From contig JAJEKV010000002.1 in the NCBI GenBank assembly GCA_021234155.1, positions 18,591,592-18,655,591 of the forward strand: a DNA stretch of 64,000 nt. The letters run 5' to 3'. A program made the position numbers and the translations under genes. The first letter of the stretch is position 1, and the number at the start of each line of letters is the position of its first letter. The stretch is from Isoetes taiwanensis. Its lineage: Eukaryota; Streptophyta; Lycopodiopsida; Isoetales; Isoetaceae. Below the pieces are notes generated by a model. It did not search any database, was not told the origin of the DNA, and saw only the letters and a program-made list of their open reading frames with translations. This document shows positions 50,159 through 58,676 of this stretch, piece after piece.

Positions 50159-50431
50159 TTAAAAGTAGCCTGGAGGAGGCATCTTAAGAACCACTCGAAG
50201 AAGAATTCCGTCAGCCTCGATGTTCACCTGCAAATGACGTTCCTCTCCATCTCCAACACGATCAAGCCAATTTTGCACTTTCTCTGAAACCTTAGCTCCC
50301 TGTTCCTTCAGCCGATTCACTTCCAAGCAGCTAAACTTGGCCACGAAAACCATCTGCATCCCTGGATGGCTAGAGTCAGAAGAAGATTCTTCAGCCTTAG
50401 GTTTCGCTGCAGTGAATTTAATCCTAGCCAT
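50159..50431 (-). CDS. Small unknown gene inside the DNA transposon (90 aa)
   Basis: The ATG at 50,431 gives MARIKFTAAKPKAEESSSDS, followed by a region with MQMVFVAKFSCLEV, a helical KVSEKVQNWLDRVGDGEE segment, and a C-terminus LRVVLKMPPPGYF. An upstream in-frame Met (50,539) adds a hydrophobic leader that is more likely untranslated. It is convergent with the transposase-like gene and lies between it and the right inverted repeat. No family was recognised. Options are an accessory transposition protein, a captured host gene fragment or a regulator. Unit 1 keeps only its 3' part (about 31,840-32,113). Confidence 0.5.
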   Translation of the reverse strand: MARIKFTAAKPKAEESSSDSSHPGMQMVFVAKFSCLEVNRLKEQGAKVSEKVQNWLDRVGDGEERHLQVNIEADGILLRVVLKMPPPGYF

Positions 50432-50699
50432 TGAGCTGCCGGCCGATTTTGTGGAGAGGAGATGTGAAATAAGGAGGAGAGCCGGAACAGAAAGGAAGAA
50501 CTTAGGAATGAACCGGAATGAAGGGAATGAATTGAACATGCAGAGGCTAAATAGAAGGGTTTTGTGAGGTCAAATCAAAGCATAAGGAGGAATTATGGCC
50601 AATTATTTGCATGCAGGTTGGGCAAGTTCAGGGCAGGTTCTCCTTCTTGATATCCGTGCCATGCAGACGGCCATGCAAATGATATCCTCTTCTTCTTCT

Positions 50700-51005
50700 T
50701 TTAAGGATTAAGCTATAACATTCGGCCATAAGCTTAGACATTTAGGGATTAAGCTATAACATTTAAGGAACATGTTGGGTGGCCCGTAAACGTTTAAGCT
50801 AGTAAAATGACTCTAAGCTAGTAAACTATAGGCTCTAAGCTAGTAAAAATGACTCTATGCTAGTAAAATGACTTTAAGCTAGTAAACTAGTTAGACCCTA
50901 TACTTTAAACTAGTTTACACGTTTTTAAGCTGTAACATTTAAGGACCATAACATTTAAGGATTAAGCCATTCAAGGATTAAGCTATAACATTTAAGGATC
51001 GTGTT
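50700..51005. repeat. Subterminal repeat field of the DNA transposon
   Basis: Two repeat families interleave: ATTAAGCTATAACATTTAAGGA (copies near 50,708, 50,747, 50,931 and 50,976) and TAAGCTAGTAAAATGACTC (about six copies, 50,790-50,920). Such arrays near transposon ends are often transposase-binding sites. They make the right end structurally unlike the left. Confidence 0.65.
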
Positions 51006-51377
51006 TTCAAGCTTGAAGTATCCCCGGTACTTTACCACTAAGGGACACACTAAGGATGCATTAGAGTCTTAACCAACGAGACAAGCTTAGACCGAGAATG
51101 AAGATGACAAAATGTCTATTTGCGACGGACATTGTGAAATTTTTCCTTCTCCACAAACCATTTTTTTCTCGAATAAGGCTACGACACAAAATAAAGTACA
51201 AGATCGGGTAGGGGTATGTAAAAGCGTAACATAGTCCCGGCCATATATATCTGATAGGGGGCGTGGAAATTGGGTTTTATATTTACATTATGTAGGGGTT
51301 TTCGACCTCAAAAGTCGTGATATCTGAGGGGTTTTCTGGTGACCCCTTGCACGCACATGAGGTATCCCCATGTGCCT
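51006..51377. other. Right end of DNA transposon, no gene recognised
   Basis: Contains repeated (T/G)AGGGGTTTTC motifs (51,292, 51,329) like those near the left end (25,350, 25,420, 25,470), and CATGTGCGTG in the complement near 51,350. Nothing coding was recognised. Confidence 0.5.
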
Positions 51378-51392
51378 AGGTGAAATCCCCGG
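51378..51392 (-). repeat. Right terminal inverted repeat of DNA transposon
   Basis: AGGTGAAATCCCCGG is the inverted partner of 25,297-25,311 (14 of 15 match). It is followed directly by the target duplication at 51,393-51,401. Confidence 0.8.
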
Positions 51393-51401
51393 GGCTGGAA
51401 G

Positions 51402-52636
51402 CACCTGAAACAAAGCTTCTTCTCGATACACTCCTGTCTCTTCTCTTTCGTCGGGACTATCTAGGATACGCCAAGACTGCCGCCCCCGATGCATTTCGTG
51501 GTTTACGGTCCCCAAAGGTCTTACCTCGAGCCCTTTCATCTTTGCCGGCCCCTGGCGGCGTAAGGCTGCTGATTGCTTACTCCGGTATTGCCCTTGGTAC
51601 TGCCCTGAAGCTTTACTCTTGAAGGCCGACTGTTTCTCTGCTGGAGTTGATGGTGCTTCCTCCAAGCTTATAGCTTTGTCTTCGGCTTCTGCCACTGACT
51701 TTGGGTTGATTGCTCTAACAAGCCTCTTGATATTCTTTGTTCAACCCTTGATGTAGGTGTCAACCGCTTGTCTTTTCGATACTGCGGGAACATGGAGCAC
51801 GAGCCGCATAAATTCCCTCAGATACTTTGCTACCGACAATGTACCGGTTCACCTATATAACTGGCTGGATCCGGCCGCTAGTAATGCGATCTTGGCACAA
51901 AATGCTTGTGGAAAGCTTTGCTGAAGGTCTTGAATCTGCAACTGTTTCTTTTGAGCTTGTTAGACTTAGCATAGCCTTTCCACCAGATTCTAGTTTGCTC
52001 CTATCAAGTTTCTTTGTAGCAACTTTCCCTATATCTTTGTCCTTCATGCTATAAGAGTTGCCGAATTCTTCCATTTCGTCAAGCCATGCTTCTGCCTCCA
52101 TACCTGACCTATCCTTTCCTGAGAACTGACCCAACTTCCTTGTCTTCCACACATTGCTCATAGCACTGTCAACCTTCTTCTGATAGTCATCCGCCTTCCT
52201 TGCCCTGGCTCTTACCTGTGGAGTGTCGGACTCACTTCGAGCTAGAACTGTCATGGTATGCGGAAGTGTCGATGATGCTGGAGCTAGGTGGAGTTGGAGA
52301 TCTTGTTTCTCCTTTTCCTCTTCTGCCTCTCGACATTCCCACGATTATCTTGCCCTTCTGCCGTGGACCCTCCTCGATGCCTTGCTGAGGTAGCGGTGGA
52401 GGTGGTGGTGGAGCAGGTGCATATTCTTGGGCATTCATCAATGGGGTGGCCCAGTGGATCAGCTGGTGCATCTGGTTCCTCATCCGGACGAGCCTGGCGT
52501 TGATTGCTTCGGCGTCATATCGCCGTTTGTTGTCATCCCGATCCGTCCGAATAGGTTCCTGGGTATCCACTGATGTTGACGGCCGTGGCCTTGAAGACCT
52601 GAGCCGGAGTTCCTTGCTGCAAGGATTGATCATCAA
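51402..52636 (-). CDS. Gypsy Gag (frameshifted), interrupted in its zinc knuckle
   Basis: Three minus-strand frames (52,636-52,232; 52,254-51,853; 51,695-51,402) form one Gag. The first has a basic/polar N-terminus and a poly-proline stretch. The second has LGQFSGKDRSG followed by an AEAWLDEMEEF-like helix, the start of the retrotransposon Gag capsid domain. The third is a Lys/Gln-rich linker leading to C-F-R-C at 51,401-51,412, the first half of a CCHC zinc knuckle. The second half (P-G-H-G-H-M) is at 25,263-25,290 and near 43,530, on the other side of the inserted DNA transposon. Confidence 0.7.
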
Positions 52637-52837
52637 TACTTGTTATTTGGGTTACACATTAATCATTCCTTCTTACAATTGATGTTAGGCGTAAAAGAAA
52701 TTATATGAAAATTCCATTTACAAGTCAAGATCATGGTAAGACATTAATTAGCATTTCAAAATACATTTCATAAGTTACATGATAATAGCGAAAAGAGTTA
52801 CAATACACTTGATTAATTAATAAAAACAAGTCTTCCA

Positions 52838-54278
52838 TCAACGATGTCGCTTGAAGAAGTTCTTGATTTTCTTGAATGTTGTGCCCTTCCCCATGTTCTG
52901 CAGGATTCTGGCCGCCGATCCTCCCTCCAATGCTCTTGCCAATTGTGGTGCCGGAAGTTCTGGCGCGGTTGCCGCCACTACTGACAAGTGCGCATCCCTG
53001 AGGTGGCCCCTTGCGAAGTCGAGGGCATGAAGGGCTACAGATCTTTTGAAGAGAATTACATGGTCCATCCCGAAATCTATCCTGGCGTGGTGTCCAAAGC
53101 CTGAAAGTGCTATGAGGAGCGCCACGGATTCTTCACCCCTTGGGCTGAACTCCTTGTGGAAGACTATCATCTGTCCCTGGCTAAGGGCCGGAAGATAGTA
53201 CCTGAGTGATTTACCCCTGTGCGGCCCCGTGGCTCCCGTACTCTTCCTTTGAGCTGCCTCGCCGAACACATCTATTGCGGTAAGATCTTCGTGGTCCCTC
53301 CACATCGTTGTTGCGTTCTCCAAATTGATGCTGCTAGATGATTCGCGCATACTCCTGGAGCGCACTGGTCGGCTGGAGCTTGGGCCTCTTCCCGGTTTGT
53401 ACAACCTGCTTTGGATTTCTTGAAACTCTTCTTCTGGGATGATGGGTTCCTGCTGCTGAAACATGTACCTAATCTGTTGATATGCCTGGATGTCCGACAT
53501 AGTTTCCCCTGCATAGGAGTGTCGCTCGGCTACCTCCCGTGGAATCTCTTGGTAGGAGTAGTCGATGAAGTCACTACCCTGCTCTTGTGCCATAAGGCTT
53601 AGGAGCTCATCGATCCTGAGGCCCTCCTCTTGGCAATAGGGAAGGTTAAGGATGTCGGTGGCGAATATGTACTCCTCGCCGTCGATGAATATGATGCCTC
53701 CAAGTCCCGCCTTAGTGCTTCCCCGCCTCTCCATCCTTCTTGCCTCCCTTATCTTCCAACTTGGGTTCTCTTCCTCCTCCTCTTCGTAATCCTCAATCGC
53801 AACATGGGTGCTTGTGATGTGAGGCAACGCCTTCGTGTGCCGAAGTCTCGATCTCATGGATGCTTATCCGGCTGCTGCCCGGGGTGTGATGCCCAAAGGT
53901 TGAATTGACGGCTCCCCGGTTGGGGTTTGCATGAATAAGGCTAAAAGTCGCTTGGTTTGAGTCTATGATGTTTACACGCCATGTAGTGGGCATGTTTCTG
54001 GTTCTATCCCAGAGCCTATTCTTGCCCCTGGATCCCCCACCTATGGCTTGGGTAATAGTGTCTAAGGAAACCCATTTCCCTCCCCTAGGTGGCAAGCTAA
54101 CTTCCCCGGGTAGAATGTGCTGATCATATTGGCAAATGATGTCAGTGTAGTAAGGAGTTCTAGTTAAGGTGGCATGAAGATCAAAGAGGTGATCAAAGAC
54201 ATGAAAGGCTTGCTCAGCAGGGAATTCACGGATGTGATTAGAATCATTGTACCATCTAACAAAGCTTGATGGTGCCAT
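52838..54278 (-). CDS. ORF-B: unknown ~470-residue protein upstream of gag
   Basis: Two overlapping minus-strand frames (starting at 54,278, and 53,857-52,838) join by a frameshift near 53,800-53,850. The N-terminal part starts MAPSSFVRWYNDSNHIREF and looks globular. The middle has a long acidic stretch (EDYEEEEEEN). The C-terminal part ends in a strongly basic tail (GTTFKKIKNFFKRHR). No known domain was recognised. It lies between the H3-like ORF and gag in the same direction. Ogre-type elements also carry an extra ORF before gag, but I see no clear similarity. Confidence 0.55.
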
Positions 54279-54570
54279 TGAGCAGAGGTGGCTATGAAAA
54301 ATGGTTGATGGAAATAAACAAAGGCCTAGGAAATCGCCAAAGGGCTGAGAGCAGTTCTGATGGGGAGAAAATGACAAATGAGGACCCTTTTTATAGACTA
54401 GGGGTGCCTCGGGTTCCGTGCACAAGGGTTCTTGATGAGAAAAGACCTCAAATCTATGGCCATGGGTGTCCAAATGAACTACCATGAAGTGCAATTCTAA
54501 GCAACGCAAAGCAAGAAACACTACATGGCAGTTTGTTGGGTCAAAATTGGTCAACTTTGGGCAAAATTGG

Positions 54571-54850
54571 GCGAAATCGGGTGGCGTCGCGAGAATTAGC
54601 TCTGCGTCGGGGGCGCAGACGCGTTTGTCGCGACGCGACCCGGTTTCGGGTCAATTTAATTTCTATGAGGGGTTTTTGGGAGTTTAGACATCCTAACATG
54701 ACTTTTCAGCATGCTTCTAACCTAACTAGCAACTTTTCTTACTTGAATTGGGCATGTATTGGCATCAAAATGCCGAAATCGGATGGCGTCGCGAGAAATG
54801 GCCCTGCGTCAAGGGCGCAGACGCGTTTTTCGCGATGCGACCCGGTTTCG
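54571..54850 (-). repeat. Two direct copies of a GC-rich hairpin unit between ORFs
   Basis: Copies at about 54,571-54,648 and 54,772-54,850 share GCGTCGCGA, CTGCGTC, GGCGCAGACGCG and TCGCGACGC. In the first, GCGTCGCGA (54,584-54,592) pairs perfectly with TCGCGACGC (54,628-54,636), and CTGCGT pairs inside with GCGCAG (54,602-54,618). The second has the same stems with one wobble. A repeated stem-loop between two ORFs could be an RNA packaging, dimerisation or translation signal. Confidence 0.6.
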
Positions 54851-55061
54851 CCAGTTTGGCCAATTTTTTTACTAATTAAGCTAGGGTTTCTAACTAATTA
54901 ATTTTTTTCTTTCGACATTCCAATTTCAATGGTCAAAACTAAGGTAAAATTGAGCTACTTAAACACATTTTTATACAAAATTGAAGTTACTTTTCAACAA
55001 AATTTTATATTCATAGGAGGAAAAACTTAACAAGTACATTAATTTACACAAAATTTCATCC

Positions 55062-56137
55062 TCAAGGCCGTTCCTTGCGGATGCGACGCGCCAAGTGTAT
55101 GTCCTTGGGCATCAAGGTCACCCTCTTCGCGTGGATCGCACAGAGGTTCCCTTCTTCGAACAGTTGGGTGAGCTTCGGCCTCGGCTGACCCTGCGGCACC
55201 GAGTTGTGGCGGCGTCACCCAGCCAGTGGGTGGCGAACTCTGCATCACCTCCCGCATGGCGGCTCGAGCGGCTTCTTCCCTAATCAGGAGATTAGTGCCT
55301 TTGTTGAAAGTGTCTAATCTCGGTTCATTCGGGGTGTATCGAATTAGGCCGTGATGGACCTTAACCCGGCTTCTCGTTCGTGGCGGCGGCGGCAGGCTGA
55401 TTCTTTGGTGGCGGCCCCCGGTCGTTGGGGCGTTTTGCGGCGGTACCAATCATTATACCTCGTCCGCAGAGCGGGGTATTCTGGTATGCTTTGGCGGGCC
55501 CGAGCATGCTCCTCCTAATAATGGCGAGCGGGCCTTTCGCCCGTATACCTTCTTGATCACCTTAGGTGGGTGGGCTTTGGGTAAAAGGTGGTTTTGGGTC
55601 AGCGGCCTCCTCCTGCTCCTCTTCCTTCCAACCTCCTCTTCTACCTCCTCCCGGGGTTCTTCAATGCCCGGCTTGTGATGCGGTGCGGCAGTCGTTCCTT
55701 CTCTTGGTGCGCCTCTCCTGCTCCCTCAGCTCCCGCTCTCTCTCTCTCTTCTTCCTTGCGGCCCTCTCCTCAGGCCACTCCCCAACCTTCTCCTTGCCCT
55801 TTTTCTTGGGCACTGAAGGGCCCGCTTCAGGAATGCAAGTTTGAGGCTTTGCTCTTGACCAGCTCTTCCACTGTTCTTCTACCTCGGTGTCCGAAGGCCC
55901 AAAGTGACGGGACTCTCCGGTTCTCTGGGTGCCTGCTGATGAAGAGCTACTGCTAGGTGCGTCCTCCTCAGCGTCGTGATAGGTGGCGTCATTCTGGCTT
56001 TGGAGGAAACTCCTCGTCGCGGCCGGCCGAAGAAGGTGCTTTCGGGGACCTTCTTGGCGTCTTGCCCTGTGCTTTACTGCGCCATGGAGAGGGTGGGCCT
56101 AGTGCGGGTTTCTGTAGGTTTGCTTGGTTCTTGCCAT
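55062..56137 (-). CDS. Histone H3-like protein encoded by the Gypsy element
   Basis: The ATG at 56,137 gives MARTKQTYR, identical to canonical H3 except Y for A at position 7 (counting after Met). A GKTPR and PRKHLL stretch follows, loosely like the next part of the H3 tail. A ~220-residue insertion comes next: Ser-rich acidic, then KKKGKEK and [13 protein letters not shown]. The fold starts near 55,390 with RVKVHHGL, then [11 protein letters not shown] (H3 helix alpha-1 KSTELLIR region), a damaged central helix and [18 protein letters not shown]. It ends [15 protein letters not shown] and TGA (55,062-55,064). The C-terminal ~35 residues align with H3 without gaps. It is the first ORF after the primer site, on the element's coding strand. 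Several frameshifts split it, mostly in CG/CHG-rich DNA. A captured and enlarged host H3 gene is the simplest explanation. Confidence 0.8.
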
Positions 56138-56705
56138 GCTTAGCGGTAGGGAAAGCATGGATGGCGTAAAGGCTGATCAAGAGAGATAGGGTGGAGGAAA
56201 GGTTTGAGGGAAAATGAGGTGGCAAGACTATTTAAAAGGAAGGGTCCCGGGAATATTCTCCTATCATTAATAGGCCTACTTATTAGCCCCTCTTATTAAT
56301 TACTCTATAGTACCCTTAATCTTAATATATGGTTAATCTTAATACATATACTAAAAATTCGTATTATACCTTTCAAATTTCAAATTTCCTAATGGTTTGA
56401 AGTGTTAATTATAGATTCGCGCCATTTTTCACCCGGGTCTCAGATTGGCATGATTCTTTGACCCATTTTAGGTGAAATTTGATGCAGATGCATAATTTTC
56501 ACTCCAAATTTACTAGAAGGTAATTTTGACTCCTTTATTCTTTCGTCTAACACTTAACCTCATTCCTGACCCACTACCCAGGAGAAAAAAATTTCCCCTG
56601 TTTTCGCGGTTCAATGGTGGAAATGTTTATTTCACACCCCTATAGGCCTGTTAGACTACTTTCCTGGTTATGGTCAGTGCTAGTTCTTGGTCAACCAAGA
56701 ACATC
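56138..56705 (-). other. Gypsy 5' untranslated leader
   Basis: About 570 bp of AT-rich sequence lies between the primer site and the H3-like ATG, with no ORF. It includes pyrimidine-rich tracts and is a plausible packaging/leader region. Confidence 0.5.
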
Positions 56706-56717
56706 GCTCTGATACCA
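56706..56717 (-). other. Gypsy primer binding site (tRNA-iMet type)
   Basis: On the minus strand the LTR end GCGTCACA is followed by A and then TGGTATCAGAGC, the standard plant iMet primer site. It fixes the 5' LTR boundary and the direction of the element. Confidence 0.9.
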
Positions 56718-56718
56718 T

Positions 56719-56979
56719 TGTGACGCTCCCTGCTGAATATACGGCGCCCGGCCGTACGCTCGGCAGGAAATCCCCCGTCCGGCTCGACAACCGCACAGGC
56801 CCTCCGTCTATCCCGCACTCTGGAAGCTCCGTAGTGCGGGAAGGGGACACGAAGGTGTCTTGCGCGCCCTTCCCCTATGGGCTCCTATCACAGCGGAAGC
56901 ATAAACACGTCAGAACTAGCAATACAATACAATATGCTACCTCGAAGGGTAGCTCAATCGCATATCCATAGATGCAAAG
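56719..56979 (-). repeat. Gypsy 5' LTR, inner part (up to the Copia insert)
   Basis: Collinear with 19,274-19,520 of the 3' LTR. The LTR is broken after GATGCAAAG by the Copia element and resumes at 62,640. Confidence 0.85.
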
Positions 56980-57681
56980 TGTTATATATTATCATGCCAT
57001 TGTGAGAGGGCACCATTTGTTATTTGTTATATATTATCATGTCATAGATTGGTGTTGCAAAGTTGAGAGACCACGTGGACACAAAGTCGGTGAAAGACAT
57101 CTATAAAATAAAGAAAACCAGGAAGTGAACGTACCGGTGTGCATGGTATGATGAGCGATCGATAAAAGTAAGCGGGATGGAGTTCGGCCGCGACATGAGA
57201 CTTCTAAGAACAGAGCGGACCGACCCGGAATCGGTGGAAGAGATCCCTGGATACACGTATGGATGCAGATCGGCAGGGGAAGAAGACACGATTTGAGGAA
57301 GAACAGCAGGATTGAATCTGTGCAGAGGTATTGCGTTTGTTTTGCTTGATATCAGAGGTAGAGTTGCTCTTGAAATTTGCTTCTGGATTAGCTTGTGCTT
57401 GTGCAATTGGTGTCTGGATTTGTTGTGCTATTAAGCTGAAACGGAATTTAGATTCCGGAACAGGTTGGATCCAGCTGCAGGTTCCGCCGTGTGTTCCGCA
57501 GTGTTAAGTTCTATTTTGATTCGCTGCCAGCAAAGAATAAAGCTTGAAGTGCTTGCTGATGTTGAATACATCAGAAAACTTGATTTGAAGGAGAAGCATA
57601 GCTCTATGTTTGCGGGTAATTTTGTCATTGTTTTTGATACTTGTCGTGTGAAGAAATCTTTTGTTGGTGCCTATTTTAACA
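56980..57681 (+). repeat. Copia 5' LTR
   Basis: It begins TGTTATATATTATC and ends TTTTAACA, and is 702 bp long. It matches the 3' LTR (61,940-62,634, 695 bp) closely except at CG/CHG-rich clusters around 57,130-57,270. Confidence 0.9.
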
Positions 57682-57684
57682 AAG

Positions 57685-57699
57685 GGTATCGTCGAGCCA
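57685..57699 (+). other. Copia primer binding site (misread iMet type)
   Basis: GGGTATCGTCGAGCC, three bases after the LTR, is very close to the iMet primer site TGGTATCAGAGCC, with CAG replaced by CGTCG. The change fits the CHG-site errors seen across the window. Confidence 0.65.
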
Positions 57700-57713
57700 C
57701 CCATCAAGAATCA

Positions 57714-58589
57714 TGGCAACCAGATTTGGAGCCACATTGCTTAATAATAGACGTTTATCTGGCGGTTCGGATTTCAGGTATGGAAGGAGAAGATACAAGA
57801 AGTGTTAAATGCGTATGGGTTGATGGATATTGTGCGGCCTCCGGAAGGTAAGGAGTTGAAGGATATAATTGTCAAAGCCGGGTAAGATGAAAATTAGTGA
57901 AGGTGAGAGCAAAGGGGGAAGCCACTAGTGCTAGCAGTATTTACTCTGAAAATAAAATTAGAGAAGCTAGAGGAATTATATCATGTAAAGTTGGTTCTAG
58001 TATACTTTTAAGAATGCGTGGTATGGATCCTCAACAAATGTGGTCATATCTCATTAGTAAATATGAAAGAAAATCGTCATCACAATTGGATGTGCTAGAT
58101 AAGGAATTGAGACAACTAAAATATGTGGAAGGAGAAAATATCACGTAGTTTTTGCTAAGTTAGATAACATTTTTGCCGATCTAGATGCTTTGGTAGGGTG
58201 CTAGGCTAAGTGATGAATTTCAAGTGTTAGCCATATCACGTGCATTTTCAAGGTATGATGTATTGTCTACCTTAATTAGAAGCACAACTAAAAATCGTGA
58301 TGATGCAGAAAGGTTAGTAAGGACGGAACTTGAACAAAGAAAAATAGTTGATGAAGAAGAAGAGAGTTCTGAGGTATTGTTTATTGGAAAAGCAAAAGGT
58401 AATGTGGTTAAAAGGGATTATTCAGAAAAAACTGTAGGTCCATGTTACTATTGTTATGAAATGGGACATTTAAAAATTAATTGTCCAAAATTAAAGGAAA
58501 TGTCTTGTTATAATTGTGGAGGATTAGGGCACATCTCCACTACATGTTCTAGCCCCAAGAACTATAGTAAAGGGAAGAGGCAGAGCTGA
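57714..58589 (+). CDS. Copia Gag with two zinc knuckles (frameshifted)
   Basis: A start at 57,714 (MATRFGATLLNNRRLSGG) leads into a WKEKIQEVLNAYGLMD-like stretch typical of Copia Gag after a +1 shift near 57,780. The frames at 57,897-58,148 and 58,224-58,589 follow, the latter with two CCHC knuckles, CYYCYEMGHLKINC and CYNCGGLGHISTTC. The Gag would bind element RNA in virus-like particles. Two or three frame breaks are present. Confidence 0.8.
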
Positions 58590-58676
58590 AAAGAGGGGGT
58601 TATGTGTCAAGGGAAGAGGTAGCTCATCAAGGGAAGGGGAAGAAGAGGAACATCAAGAGTAAATATAACTCAAGAG

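Larger units (their letters stand above)
32126..50447 (+). repeat. Large tandem duplication, unit 2 (~18.3 kb)
   Basis: Second head-to-tail copy of the 13,553-32,125 segment. Outside C-containing CG/CAG/CTG/CCG sites the two copies are almost identical, so the duplication is very recent or is an assembly duplicate. Unit 2 continues without a break into the right end of the DNA transposon and the 5' half of the Gypsy element. It therefore represents the original right border. Confidence 0.85.
43560..51392 (+). mobile_element. Complete 7.8-kb DNA transposon of unassigned superfamily
   Basis: It is bounded by inverted repeats (left CCCTGTGGGATTTCACT, the noisy form of CCCGGGATTTCACCT at 25,297; right complement CCGGGGATTTCACCT) and by a ~9-bp target duplication. 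Removing it restores a continuous C-F-R-C-F-Q-P-G-H-G-H-M zinc-knuckle reading in Gypsy gag, which is strong evidence of a clean insertion. It carries a plus-strand multi-exon transposase-like gene (44,463-49,215), a small minus-strand gene (50,159-50,431) and repeat-rich right subterminal DNA. The 9-bp duplication is the size seen for Mutator-like and some other groups, but the protein does not look like a MULE transposase. Confidence 0.8.

Noticed and set aside
50766-50940. CTAGTAAA repeats as further Helitron ends
   Set aside because: The CTAG is not preceded by the GC-rich hairpin on the minus strand; these are tandem subterminal repeats of the DNA transposon.
43560-51392. Assignment of the DNA transposon to Mutator-like elements on the basis of its 9-bp duplication
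   Set aside because: Duplication length alone is not diagnostic, the terminal repeats are short, and the protein lacks the MULE landmarks I would expect.
55566-55956. Plus-strand ORFs of 92 and 122 residues
   Set aside because: They are shadows of the charged Arg/Glu/Lys-rich insertion of the minus-strand H3-like ORF (complement gives Ser/Leu/Pro/Phe).
55062-56137. Host centromeric H3 (CENH3) gene
   Set aside because: The C-terminus follows canonical H3 (PKDI-LARRIR) rather than the usual CENH3 ending, the tail starts like canonical H3, and the ORF lies directly between LTR primer site and gag.
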